DNA from: Hemicordylus capensis
Taxonomy: Eukaryota; Chordata; Lepidosauria; Squamata; Cordylidae
Assembly (NCBI RefSeq): GCF_027244095.1
Contig: NC_069662.1
Location: 10,690,501-10,754,500 of the forward strand
DNA: 64,000 bases
Direction of reading: 5' to 3'
The translations under genes were made by a program, and so were the position numbers. Positions 33,537 through 44,110 of the stretch are shown here, in pieces. The stretch's first letter is position 1. Each line of letters opens with the position of its first letter. The notes under the pieces were generated by a model, which was not told where the DNA came from, did no database searches, and worked only from the letters and a program-made list of their open reading frames with translations.

Positions 33537-33594
33537 TTCTACTAAAATGTACAAAACATGTTTCCTTCAACATGTTTTGTACATTTGAGTAGAA
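33537..33594. repeat. Quasi-palindrome upstream of gene C, absent from gene B
   Basis: TTCTACTAAAATGTACAAAA and its near reverse complement TTTTGTACATTTGAGTAGAA flank a ten-base loop TTTCCTTCAA between CATG ends. The arms of 24 bases differ at only one or two positions. The homologous gene B sequence near 47437-47490 has only one arm. Confidence 0.75.
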
Positions 33595-33689
33595 GTCTTC
33601 TTGCTCCCCTGCAATGGGACAGCCAGAGTCACATGCCCTTAAAATATCCTACACTAAAAGAAAACAAAAAAGTTTTTTTTGGTCCTGTT

Positions 33690-34560
33690 TGCACGCCATG
33701 GGAAAGTTAAAGGAACCTGAGATTGACTTTCCTATATGGACGAATTCATGAAATCCCAGTGCCATCAGAAAAGCAAGCTGAGGTATCCATTTTGAAACTC
33801 CATTTTGAAACCTCAGGCTGTGGCGAGTTTTGGTGCTTCTGCCTGAGGTTTATAGCTGCCATCTTATATCTGAATGCTGGATTGCAGGCTCTGTTGGCTG
33901 TAACTAGAGTTGAGGGAGGAAGCTCCTCCCTCTCTCCATCTGTAATTGGCTGTTGAGGCTGCCCTTCATACTAGAAGGAAGCCCACACAACCAGTTCCTC
34001 CTCCTCTCTGCAGTCCCCCTGCAGTTTTTAAATCCATTTTTTTCTCACAAGTGGCTCATTTCCTGGTTTCTTCTGTGATGCACTGAAGTTACATCTCTTC
34101 CCTGCAATTTTCTGGTGCTAGGTTACTTTTCTTCCAGATTCATCATAGTGAGTATCCCAGTTGCCTTGAAACATTGTTTTAAGCTTGGTCTGATACCAGT
34201 CCCGACTCTGTCTCCAACCCCAACATTCAGAAGGGCCCAAAGGACCCTGAACCAACATTTGCAAAGTCAGATTAGATTGAGTGGGACCCCACCCTGCATT
34301 CAAACATAGTAGGCAACCACAGTTAAACAGGGCAGAGGTTGGAACTCCATTATGTCCCAATTTGTGCAACCATGGTTTTGAGCCCCAAACAACCTGCTGT
34401 TTGCCTTTCTCTCCAAACTCACATTTGAACCTTATGTTTGCATTAAGGTTTCCTGCCAAAATCTCTGGGTTGGCTGCTGAAGAGTTACGCCCAAACTTGG
34501 ACGTGCAGTTTTTGAAACCATAATCATAGAGACAGTGGCACAGACCCGCCCTGGGACATG
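33690..34560. repeat. Upstream repeat-rich arm of the inverted duplication
   Basis: Contains TTGAGGGAGGAAGCTCCTCC, inverted at about 47090-47110, and at 34110-34500 a segment that matches 44990-45343 in inverted orientation (shared GTATCCCAGTTGC, ACATTGTTTTAAGC). Some blocks also occur at 947-1415, so interspersed repeats contribute. The 206-codon frame on the - strand here has no recognised domain. 34561-34904 holds nothing I recognise. Confidence 0.5.
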
Positions 34561-34904
34561 GTTGCTCTATGCACACCATGCACACTGGCCATCTCTCGGC
34601 CATAGCACCACAACCTCGTGATCCTCCCCTCTCTTCCCCATTCTGCCTGGCAAAAGTAACAAATTCTGATATTTTAAAGAGACAACCCTTTTGGCCATCC
34701 CAGCTTTCTGCTGCTGTAAAGAGGGACAGGGCACCCACCCCCAGGGAGAGCTTGGAGCCACCGCTCCAACCAAGCTGCTAGCTCTAGGCAGAAGCATGGG
34801 TGTGCACCAAATTGCACTGTGCTTCAGCACCACACCCCAGCAGCCCCTCCCCCAATGGAGAGCAGTGCTCCACAAAAATTGCCTGGTGCTTTTGTACCTA
34901 ACAC

Positions 34905-35188
34905 AGCAATGCTAACTGGGCAAATCAATGCTAACTGGCCCAATCAATGCGAACCCCTGCTAACTGGGCAAAGAGGCACCTTTTACCCTGGTGATTCTCT
35001 TTATTTAGCAGGGGGAGAGTAACTGGCCCTATCCACCCCCAGCACAGTACTTCCAGTGACTGTTGCTGGTGTGTGTCTTATGTTTCTTTTTAGAATGTGA
35101 GCCCTTTGGGGACAGGGAGCCATTTTATTTGTTATTTCTCTTTGTAAACTGCCCTGAGCCATTTTTGGAAGGGCGGTATAGAAATTGA

Positions 35189-35221
<33 letters not shown>

Positions 35222-35229
35222 TATTATTA
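34905..35229 (+). repeat. SINE-like repeat ending in (ATT)n
   Basis: TAACTGGCCCTATCCACCCC, GTGAGCCCTTTGGGGACAGG and GGAAGGGCGGTATAGAAATT, then (ATT)n at 35191-35229. The same order occurs at 37992-38286 and 40291-40563. Its 3' end resembles L2-type tails, suggesting mobilisation by an L2-like LINE. Confidence 0.65.
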
Positions 35230-35355
35230 ATGCCCCCCCTCAGAACAACCCCTGCCATTGTTCCATCAAGATTCAACAAAAGTGGACTGGCATAGGAAAG
35301 GAAAGGTGTTACCTGCTGCACAGGTGTGCACCACCAGCAACCATCAATGCCGCGG

Positions 35356-35827
35356 TAGGCTTGTGCCCAAAATGTTTCAGAGGTCATTATGAAGGCCTCT
35401 GAAATTTTTCGGCTCTTGGGGCCATTTTGGCGCTTCGGCACCGATGGCGGTAGTCCTCTAAGGGCGGGGGAGGTTGCACTCACCCCTCCCACTGTATTCC
35501 CCCCGCCGGCGCTCTGTTATTTTAAGCCCCTCGGGGTGGCAGCGTTCCTCTCTGCCGCCCTGTTTTCGTCATCAGCTGGAAGTATCAAGCGTGCGTGTGC
35601 CCATCGCGCATGCATGTGCACGCAACAGGCGCGCACACGCTTGCTACTTCCAGCCACTTCCTGACGATAATGAAAATGGGGCAGCAGGGAGAAATGCTGC
35701 CATCCCGAGGGGCTTAAAAGTAACGGAGCGCCGGCGGGGGAAATGTGGTGGGAGGGGTGAGTGTACCCTCCCCTGCCCTTAAAGGACTACCCCCGCCGGT
35801 GCCGAAAAAACTTCGTGCACATCCCTA
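35356..35827. mobile_element. hAT-like foldback element with 8-bp target duplication
   Basis: Ends TAGGCTTGTGCCC and CGTGCACATCCCTA; flanks TGCCGCGG (35348-35355) and CGCCGCGG (35828-35835) match 7/8. The palindromic interior (CACTCACCCCTCCCAC, TTTAAGCCCCTCGGGGTGGC) is closely related to 4505-4912. The stretch 35836-36265 holds no gene. Confidence 0.75.
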
Positions 35828-36265
35828 CGCCGCGGTCCCAATCAGATAGAAGTTGGTGGCTGGTAGGGGGTGCCAATGCACCCACAGCAAGGGCTCTCTT
35901 CTCCAGAAGGATACCAGGTAAAAGTGAGGATGATCAGTAATAGAGGGCTGCCACCATGGAGGCTCACAGCTGGATTGCAACACACCTGCACCTCCTCTCG
36001 AAAGATAACTCTACAATGGAGTGTATCTCTGCATTAGTGTAAATGCCATGATAGGAAGTACCCAATGTCCTCCACTTGCATGAGCCTCACAATTGTGTAG
36101 AAGGTTGCTTATTAACTCTGAACCAGCTGGGATGCTTGGAGGAGTGGTTTTGTAGGTGAGGGAAACCTTGTCCTACCCTATGGATAGGGCACAGATGTTG
36201 GGCCAGGGGCCCTTCTAGGCCAACCTTGGCCATTCTCACGTCCCCACCTGCTTCCTCTCTATAAC

Positions 36266-36540
36266 TAGGGATGTGCAAATCAATTCAACTCTGGGTGATT
36301 TGAGTGATTCAAATTTGAATTAAATCATCCTTTAAAGGGCAATTCAATTTGAATCTGAATTTCAAAATTCAATTCAAATTTGATTCAAGAGCCTTTTGGC
36401 AACTTTGTTAAACCATTCTGGCCCCGTGATTGGTTTTAAAAATAGCCAAACCAGGATTCAATCAATCCAAATTCAATTCAAATTCAAATTGAATTTTCAG
36501 ACCAAATTCAAATGCAAAATGAATTTTCAGAATTCATGGC
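36266..36540. mobile_element. hAT-like TAGGGATGTGC element, AT-rich variant, right end unclear
   Basis: Starts TAGGGATGTGCAAATCAATT and continues with repeated AATTCAAATTTGAATT-type sequence. A related AT-rich copy starts at about 56765. The right end is not clear. 36541-37089 after it holds no gene I recognise. Confidence 0.45.
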
Positions 36541-37089
36541 TCTAAACTCTAAACAGCCATGGAGTCTCTGCAGTCTTCTGTTCCCAAAGCATCTACTGGT
36601 GGTACTGCCACTGCAAGCACTATGGGGAGCAATTAAGCTGCAGATGCCTCCAGAAATGTCTGAGCGGAGCTCTGGACTGATAGGCATGCAGAGGTCCTTG
36701 TATAGCTCTGGATCAGAGAGTGGGTGCAGACTCAACTGCAGAACTGCTTCCAAACTGAGGCTACCTACAGTTGGATCTCCAACCAGGTGGGCTTCTGTGG
36801 GTACTAGCAAACTGCAAATCAGTGCAGAGAGAAGCTGCAGCACCTCAAGAAAAGAAAACAAAGAGGTCACAATGCACAATAAGATTTGTGGCCACTGGCC
36901 ACTGCCTCCACCACCCCTGCACTAACAGAGGGGACATCTATGTTGCCGTGTCTATCCCCACTTTCCAAGACCCAAGTCCATAGTTGCACAGGGGCTACAG
37001 CAACACAACTCCTTGTGTAAGGGCTGTGTCCTCCACTGCCTGGTCTGGTGGTCCAGTGGCAACAACCACAGTGACTTGCCTGCCCTACA

Positions 37090-37892
37090 TATGAACATAA
37101 GAATAACCCTGCTGGATCAGGCCCAAGGCCCATCTAATCCAGCATCCTGTTTCCCACAGTGGCCCACCAGATGCCGCTGGAAGCCTACAGGCAGGAACTG
37201 AGGGCATGCCCTCTTTCCTGCCATTACTCCCCTGCAACTGGTACTCAGAAGCATCCTGCCTTTGAGGCTAGAGGTGGCCTATAGCCCTCCGACTAGTAGC
37301 CGTTGATAGACCTCTCCTCCATGAAGTTATCCAAACCCTTCTTAAAGCCATTCAGGTTGTTGGCTGTCACCACATCTTGTGGCACAGAATTCCACAAGTG
37401 TGAAAAAGTACTTCCTTTTGTTGGTCCTAGATTTCCTGGCAATCAATTTCATGGGATGACCCCTGGTTCTAGTGTTATGTGAGAGGGAGAATAATTTCTC
37501 TCTATCCACTTTCTCCACACCATGCATGATTTTACAGACCTCTATCATATCTCCCCGAAGTCGACTTTTCTCTAAACTTAATAACCCCAGGTGTTGTAGC
37601 CTTGCCTCATAAGAAAGGTGCTCTAGGCCCCTGATCATCTTGGTTGCCCTCTTCTTCACTTTTTCCAGTTCTACAATGTCCTTTTTTAGATGTGGTGACC
37701 AGAATTATACTCAGTACTCCAGGTGTGGCCACACTATAGTTTTGTATAAGGGCATTATCATATTAGCGGTTTTACATTCAATCCCCTTCCAAATGATTCC
37801 TAGCATGGAATTTGTCTTTTTCACGGCTGCCGCACATTGAGTTGACACTTTTAACGAGCTGTCCACCACAACCCCAAGATGCCTCTCCTATA
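37090..37892 (-). mobile_element. CR1 LINE 3' end
   Basis: On the - strand: IVELEKVKKRATKMIRGLEH, LSYEARLQHLGLLSLEKSRL, RGDMIEVCKIMHG and LFSLSHNTRTRGHPMKL, the characteristic C-terminus of CR1 ORF2. Upstream VVVDSSLKVSTQCAAAVKKT is also CR1. The 3' end retains GCCCACTGTGGGAAACAGGA. Truncated at the 5' side; a stop interrupts the frame. Confidence 0.85.
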
Positions 37893-38155
37893 AAGTAAAG
37901 TAAAGTTGTCCGATCAAGTCGGTGTCGACTCCCGGCAACCACAGAGACATGTGAGGGGTTTTTTTGGTCGAATACAGGAGGGGGTTTAGCTTTGATCTGC
38001 TACCTGGGCACCTTTTTAACATGGTGATTCTCTTTACTGAACAGAGGGAGAGTAACTGGCCCTATCCACCCGCAGCACAGTACCTCCAGTGACTGTTGCT
38101 GGTATCTATCTTATGTTTCTTTTTAGATTGTGAGCCCTTTGGGGACAGGGATCCA

Positions 38156-38192
<37 letters not shown>

Positions 38193-38487
38193 TTTATTTA
38201 TTTATTATTTCTCTATGTAAATAAATCACTTTGGAACCTTTTGTTGGAAAGCGGTATATAAATATTTGTTGTTGATGTTGTTGTTGTTTACCATTGTCTC
38301 CTCCCACGCAGTATGAGATGATGCCTTTCGGCATCTTCCTATATTGCCAATATATTAATGAGGCACAGTCTGGGAAACATACCGGTGGGGATTCAAACCA
38401 GCAACCGCTTGCAACCTCTTGCTCCCTAGGCATGTTACTTCCCTGGTACACCATTAGGTGGCTCCTGCCTGTAGACAGTAGGGGTTG
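37893..38487 (-). mobile_element. Sauria-type SINE split by a later SINE-like insertion
   Basis: 37893-37990 carries the tail in reverse (AAGTCGGTGTCGACTCCCGG, GTCGAATACAGGAGGGGGTT) and 38285-38487 the body and head (TTTACCATTGTCTCCTCCCA, CAGTATGAGATGATGCC). The two pieces join in the order seen in the copy at 21430-21718. The insert 37992-38286 is listed separately. Confidence 0.7.
37992..38286 (+). repeat. SINE-like repeat inserted in a Sauria SINE
   Basis: GAGTAACTGGCCCTATCCAC, GTGAGCCCTTTGGGGACAGG and AAAGCGGTATATAAATATTT, with an internal (TTAC)n(TTTA)n run at 38157-38206. Same family as 34905-35229. Confidence 0.65.
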
Positions 38488-38814
38488 GAAGTGATAGTTT
38501 GGTGTTCAGGGCAGAAGGGGCCCCATAGTGAGCTACCCATGGATATTGGCAGGCTAGAAATGTCGCTGGGCATTTGGGTTGAGTGGTGAAGTGTGAGGTG
38601 GGGTGAGTGGATTAGAGTGGGTGGGGTAAGTGGTGCAGTGTGGAGTGGGGTGGAGCCTGTGGATGGCTGTGGGTGGGTGTGCTGGTCTCAGCTTTTGGGG
38701 GCTTGCTAGGGACTGAGGCATGGTACTTAAGCGAGGCAGAGGAGTGCGTTTGCAGGATGCATTAACTGCTCTCCACCAAACCACATTGCTATCTGTGGTG
38801 AGCATTGGGGTGGG

Positions 38815-39454
38815 TGTCATGCCCCCACCTGAGGACATTGGAGAGGAGTGGGGGGGCAGGGGGCCTACTAGAATGTGGGGAGGCACCTGAGGAGGAGCAG
38901 AACGGTGATTTGAATGGGAAGGTAGTTGAGACAGGGCAGGGCGAGTGTTTGTCGCAGGAGGGGCCAACACGTGATCTTTGGAGAGAAGGGTCAGGATCTA
39001 AGCCAGAGATTGAATGGTGACTATCTCCTCGAGGACGCAGGTGGTGAAAATGCCAACAGCAGGAATTACAGAGAAGAAGTCAAATGACAAGAAGACAGCA
39101 GGAGCTGGATTGAATCTATGGCCGCCGGCCGGGGTGGAGTGGAGTGTAGCTGCTGACTATAAATTTGGCAGCCTGTGCCTTGAACAAACAGTTGGAAACA
39201 ACATGTCTAATCTGCTTGGAGCTTGTGTTGGAGAATTTTTTGACTGTGGAGTTTGGGCTTCTAAAGTTACTGGAAAGCCAGGGTTATCAGATATGTACTC
39301 AGTCTGTGGTGCTTTAACTCTTCGTTCCTGTATTCATGGGGAGACTGTTAAAACGTACCATTTATCAGTAAAGCTGTAACTTGAGCTACAATTCCAACTG
39401 GCTATTGTGCCATAAATCTCTGGTTGGCTTCTTCAGTAGAGTGAGCTTGTGACA
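38815..39454 (+). mobile_element. Solo LTR with 5-bp target duplication (fossil)
   Basis: A 640-bp unit from TGTCATGCCCCCACCTGAGG to GTGAGCTTGTGACA, with inverted TGTCA/TGACA ends. Both flanks are GTGGG (38810-38814 and 39455-39459). A TATAAATT box lies at about 39158, so the promoter reads on the + strand. There is no adjoining internal region. Ends resemble those of the LTR at 14429-15117, possibly a related Ty3/Gypsy-like or ERV group. The intact flanks suggest moderate age. The G-rich surrounding at 38490-38810 is a degenerate GTGGGGTG-type repeat. Confidence 0.72.
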
Positions 39455-39599
39455 GTGGGTGAGTGGAAGGTGCAGAATCTGGGTGGTGGATTATGGTAGG
39501 TCAGAGATGAGGCCTGCCACGCCAGCACCCCTGGAGTAGCCAGCACCCATGTTTCCATCACCATGATGCAGGCCAATGACCAACACAAAGCTCATATAT

Positions 39600-39838
39600 G
39601 ACTGAATGGCAGGCCACATGTGTGATTACTGTGAGATATTCCCCTTGGGTTTCGGCCCTTCTAGGAAGAGTACCTGCCTCCTTGCATGCATAAGTTTCCT
39701 CCCTGCCATCTCCAGATAGGGCTGAGAGAGTTTCTTGCTGGCAAACTTGGAGAACTCACTGCCAGTCTGTGAGACAGTACTGAGCTAGGTGGACCAGTGG
39801 TCAGAATAGGTAGAAGGCAGCTTCCAGTGTTCCTATGA
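39600..39838 (+). mobile_element. 5S-rRNA-like SINE, head missing
   Basis: TGTGAGATATTCCCCTTGGG, CTGCCAGTCTGTGAGACAGT and AAGGCAGCTTCCAGTGTTCC follow the order of other copies. More diverged than the 18.4-19.0 kb units. 39839-40188 after it holds no gene. Confidence 0.6.
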
Positions 39839-40188
39839 TTTCAACCAAAGGAGGCAGTTGATAAGGGGAAAGAATGAATGGCGCTATAGTCCTGACCCAG
39901 CCCAAGTTATCCATGTTGTGAACAATTGGAATGAAGTCAGTTGTGGCACTGTTTTTCCATTGTTTCCAATGAGTCTTAATTAAACGATTTGTAGCCAGAT
40001 CATTGCCTGTGGTTTGTGTCATATGCTTCTGAAGTGTTTATTTCTTCACTTGGATATAAATGTATTGAAAATGTATTGAAAATAGTGGCATGAAAATAGG
40101 AGTTAACATACATTAATTCAACATAATTATCTTTATCTATCCACATATATGGTTGCTTGCTAGCTTGCTTAGTTTTATACACTGCCAA

Positions 40189-41478
40189 CAGGGGCGTATC
40201 TAGGATAGGGCAGGCAGGGCACATGCCCCAGGCGCCACTTGAATGGGGCACCATTTATAAAAAAAAATATTTTTAAAAAATTAAAAAAAATTGCCCGCTA
40301 ACTTGGCAAAGAGGCACCTTTTAATGTGGCGATTCTCTTTATTTAGCAAGGGAAGAGTAACTGGCCCTATCCACCCCCAGCACACTACCTTCAGTGACTG
40401 TTGTTGGTGTCTATCTGATGTTTCTTTTGAGATTGTGAGCCCTTTGGAGACAGGGTTCCATCTTATTTGTTTGTTATTTCTCTGTGTAAACTGCCCTGAG
40501 CTATTTTGGGAAGGGCGGTATAGAAATCGAATTTAATAATAAAATAATAATAATAATAATAATGGCTGCCGAAAACAAAATGTCCACCACGCTTGCTCAA
40601 ATGGCCTCTGTGAGGCCCTAGGCCATGCCAGGACTTGCAGAGGTGATTTGAGCATGTGCGGAGGCCATTTTGTTTTCAGCAGCCATTTTAAAAAAAAATT
40701 TAAAAATGGCCACCACACATGCTCCAATGGTCCCTGCAAGGCCCTAGAGGCCATCAGGGTGAGAGGGAACCTTTGCAGACCCCCTCAAGGCCTTTAGGAA
40801 GCCCCCAAAAGGGGCTACAGGGAAATAATAATAATTTTTTAAATGTAATATAAGTCACATATTCAGATGGGCACTATCTTGGCTTGTGAATACTGAGCTG
40901 AAGCTTATGAGCTAGGATTGTATTCATTTGCTTTTACTTTGCTTCTTGTGATAAGTGAATTAAATGTGATGTCTTAATAATATGGCTATTAATGGTGAGT
41001 TTGTCTTTGAATCGGTGTAAAATCTTTAGTATTAAGGCCCACTGGGAGTTTCTTGATCTCATTTTAACTGTCTTTCTGAATTACTAGACGATATTCCAAA
41101 CAGTGACACAGTTGACTCTGCATATCCTTTAATTATTTTCAGAGTATCTGGGAAAAGTCAAAATCTCCATTTCTTTTTAAAACGTATGTAATAGCGATGC
41201 TACAATGCACAGTAGAGACTTAGACAGGCACTTCTGTTTAGTTTTCCAAGTACACCTCCACATAGTATTTGGGTATTTCATGAGCCCCAGCATACTGAAA
41301 TGTGTAGTTTCCCAGCATTTTTTGGTCTGGCTACATCCACTGCTAAATAGTTTTTGAAATATTAAAAGATTGAGCTTGACTTGTATTTTTGAGCTGATAT
41401 TATGGTAAAGTTATCTGAAAGATGGGCGTCAGATGTTTGGACAGGGGGCACAATTTCAGTGCTTGCCCTAGGCCTCTG
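40189..41478 (+). mobile_element. hAT-like CAGGGGCGTATCTAGG element with target duplication and nested SINE
   Basis: Starts CAGGGGCGTATCTAGGAT; its right end is shortened (CCCTAGGCCTCTG). Flanks ACTGCCAA (40181-40188) and AGTGCCAA (41479-41486) match 7/8. Colinear with 9458-10519 except for the 272-bp SINE-like insert at 40291-40563. No transposase frame. It landed about 75 bases before the V2R relic at 41555. Confidence 0.78.
40291..40563 (+). repeat. SINE-like repeat nested in a hAT-like element
   Basis: GAGTAACTGGCCCTATCCAC through GGAAGGGCGGTATAGAAATC and (AAT)n. The sister hAT-like copy at 9458 lacks it, so this insertion is later than the hAT-like copy. Confidence 0.7.
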
Positions 41479-41554
41479 AGTGCCAATCATAAAATCTGAA
41501 GGCAGTTTACACCGAGACAAAAAATGATGAACAACATTTATTGTTAGCCAAAGC

Positions 41555-41674
41555 TATCTGAGTGTAAAGGTGAGATACATGGTTGCTGTGGAAATCTTCT
41601 CCATCTTGGCCTGCAGTGCGATGTTCCTATCTTGTATATTTTTTCATGAAGTGTTTTGTAATTTTTCCAACAGC
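41555..41674 (+). pseudogene. V2R exon 6 relic (TM6-TM7 end)
   Basis: One frame reads [20 protein letters not shown], then SAMFLSCIFF, matching [20 protein letters not shown] / [10 protein letters not shown] of gene B (residues 840-868). It then shifts by one base (HEVFCNFSN, where the family has PKCFVILL). The rest of the exon is not found on either side: upstream is a hAT-like element and a short unrecognised stretch. It is a dead fragment of a fourth V2R gene on the + strand. Confidence 0.85.
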
Positions 41675-41679
41675 TCTTA

Positions 41680-42098
41680 CAGTTGCGACATACTTCCTAA
41701 TGTCTAGCTAAAATCTGCTTCCTTAGAACCTTCTTATTGTAGAATTTTTGTATCAACATTGTTCTAGACTGTCTATAATTATGGTTGCTGCAGATTGTTC
41801 TGCAACATCATTGCACAACATTCTTCTGTAGTGATTGTTGCACAATTGTTGCTCAACCTTGTAGCATGAGCTTGAATTTCTGTAAAGTTCTAGAATTTTC
41901 GTATCATTTTATGCTACGAAGCTTTAATATCTCCTCCCTCTTTTTTTCTTGTGGCAGCAAAAAATAAATGAATCAAAATTTATGTTTGAAACTCAAATAC
42001 ACAGTTTGTCAAATTTATTTTATATCAGAATGTGGGTTAAACTTGTAAAAAGCATGTTTATCTTGTAAGCAGCACTCTATTAGGGATCTACCATCTAT
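41680..42098. other. Intergenic stretch without recognised gene
   Basis: AT-rich sequence with scattered TTGCACAA-type words; could be the decayed 3' flank of the V2R relic. No feature I can name. Confidence 0.3.
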
Positions 42099-42491
42099 TA
42101 GGGATGTCCACAAACTGTTCATGCACTCCCCGACAGGTCTGGGAGTGGTTTCTTTAGAACTCAGGTAAGGAGCTCCTTACCTGCTCACCCCATCCCACTG
42201 CTTCCCCCCTCCATTGGTATTTCTTTTATATATGGCCAAACAAGGCTGTAGTGCTGCTGCTTCAGCCGCTGTGCAAAGGCTTCTGGAAGCAGCCCTGCAG
42301 CCCTGCACAGCTGCTTGTAAAGTGAGAACCAACAGGGGGGAAGGAAGTGGGGTGTGGGGAGCGTCTACGCAGCTCCTTACTTGCATTCTAAATGAGACCG
42401 CTGCAACCTGTCAAACCAGTTCAAATGCCAGCATTGGAGCCAGTTCAGCCCTTCCAAGAAGATGCGCCAAACCAGATCGTGGACATCCCCA
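42099..42491. mobile_element. hAT-like foldback element, TAGGGATGTCC variant
   Basis: Ends TAGGGATGTCCAC and GTGGACATCCCCA; flanks CCATCTAT and CCACCTTT match 6/8. Internal arms around AGGTAAGGAGCTCCTTACCT and AAGGAGCTGCG-type sequence. Non-coding. Confidence 0.6.
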
Positions 42492-42664
42492 CCACCTTTG
42501 TCAGTATCTGTGGCAAACAGAATGTTGAAAACTTTATAATTTGGATTCTGATCACTCTGATACTGATCAATCAGTTCTGCTGAGTAGAGCAAGGGCATCA
42601 AAATCAATTGGGTGGTGGGCCAGATTTTATTCTGATGCACCTCCAGGGGGCCACACATAGGACC

Positions 42665-43160
42665 AGGTTTCACGATCAGTGAGAACCAGTTTTTCCTGGT
42701 GAGCGGGAAGAGCGGGCTAAGCCCGCTCTCCCCACTCATGAGCGAGCAGGGAGCCCTGGGCGGCCGGATCGGCCACCCACACAATGTCCGGCTCTGTGAC
42801 AGAGCCGGGGGGTGGGGGGAGCAGGGGCCACACTGCCCCTGCAAGCCCCAGTATGCCCTGTGCGACTGCGCAGGGCATACTGGGGAGACCCCCGATCTGG
42901 GACTCGGCTTTTTGCCTCCCGGCCCGGGGTCTACTTGTGAGTAGGCATGGCGTGAAGGCACGCCGTGGCTACTCACGATTGCAAAAAGCAGGTTTGCAGG
43001 AGCGCTCGCTCTGCAAACCTGCTTTTTAGCAGGGGTTCTCGAGCGGGTTACCCGCTCAAGAACCACCGGGCTTGGCTGCAAGCCCAGTGGTTCTTACGGT
43101 TACCAAAAATCAGGCTAGCCTCTGCTAGCCTGATTTTTGCTGATTGTGAGAAGCGCCCCA
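42665..43160. repeat. Element made of a chain of consecutive strong hairpins
   Basis: At least eight successive stem-loops: 42709-42729, 42788-42808, 42846-42885 (15-bp stem, CCCCAGTATGCCCTG), 42937-42976 (18-bp stem, two mismatches), 42983-43027 (17-bp perfect stem, AAAAAGCAGGTTTGCAG), 43034-43064, 43060-43093 and 43105-43138 (15-bp perfect stem, AAAAATCAGGCTAGC). The outer ends TTTCACGATCAG and CTGATTGTGAGAAG are also inverted. The 234-codon frame here (42377-43081, - strand) is a by-product of the inverted structure. No match to a family I can name. Confidence 0.75.
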
Positions 43161-43969
43161 TAGCCTTGTACCACTTTCTGTATCTTCATACCTGACTTGC
43201 ATCCACCTCATGCTGCCTTCTGTCTTCCTTCTCCTCCTCCCTCTGTCTCTTACTCTCTTCCTTACATCCTTTCTCTTCCCTCCTCCTCCCTCCTTTGCCT
43301 TGAAGCTTAAATTAGATGAATGCATTCCTTTTTATATGCTTGGAATATGCTTAGTGAACAATTATTTGTTTATGTTTAGCTCTTTGAAGAAATTCTGGCG
43401 ATCATACTTCCCATTTACCTACAGATACTACATTTTGCATGAACAAGAACTGCCACTGAAATTAACGGGATGCAACACTTTTTGCACCAGAAGGTGCTCA
43501 AAGACAATTTAAATAATTTTTTTTTCTAATTTTCATTAAAAATTCTTAATGTGTCATATTTGAACTGTCATTGTTCTCAACAGATTTCCAACAGATTCTC
43601 CACAGATGACTCAATAATCATCTCAATAACTCCAAAACATCATCATGACCTTGAAAAGGAGAAACGCTCTTCCCCCTTAGCCTCCATTCACTTCTGTAGG
43701 GAAGGCATCTCCTCTTCCCTTCTTTCCTCCTCCTACCCCTTCTCTTCCTCCCTTCCTTTCTTCCTCCCTCCTTTGCAGTGATAAAGGACAGGCTCAGCAT
43801 GGTAGGGAGGGAAGGAGCAACTCACCCACGATGGGGAAATGTTCTGTTTACCTTCTCCTCAGGCATGTTATAGGTGCGCCACACTGCAGTGCTTCTGCAG
43901 TTGAGGAAACATCTACCAAAGTCCATTTTCTAATGTCACTGTAGTGCCAGTACATATATATCAGGGCTG
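43161..43969. other. Intergenic stretch without recognised gene
   Basis: Contains two CT-rich stretches (43215-43295 and 43710-43775: CTTCCTCCTC-type) and nothing else I recognise. Confidence 0.3.
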
Positions 43970-44110
43970 TGCGTGCATGCAAATGTAAGGATTGAATCCA
44001 ATCCAATCTAATCTGACCCCAAAAATATTTGTTCAGGATTGTTTGAGCCCTTCTAAATGTCAGGGTTGGAGTCAGAGTCAGGATCAGGATCAGGAATGGA
44101 TCAAGCTCCC
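43970..44110 (+). repeat. Interspersed repeat fragment also at 45170-45330 and 34190-34290
   Basis: CAATCCAATCTAATCTGACC, TTGTTTGAGCCCTTCTAAAT and GTCAGGGTTGGAGTCAG parallel CAACCCAATCTAATTTAACC and TTGGGCTCTTCTGAATGTTG of the 45 kb copy. Ends not defined. A short (GAAA)n/(AATA)n run lies at about 44240-44275. Confidence 0.45.

Noticed and set aside
34118-34738. 206-codon open frame on the - strand
   Set aside because: No recognisable domain; it lies in repeat sequence that recurs inverted at 44.9-45.3 kb, and its resemblance to the frame there comes from that repeat.
38554-38970. 138-codon Pro/His/Ser-rich frame on the - strand
   Set aside because: Composition follows the GTGGGGTG-type low-complexity DNA and it runs into a solo LTR.
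42377-43081. 234-codon open frame on the - strand
   Set aside because: It spans a chain of perfect hairpins and part of a hAT-like element; inverted repeats favour open frames on both strands.
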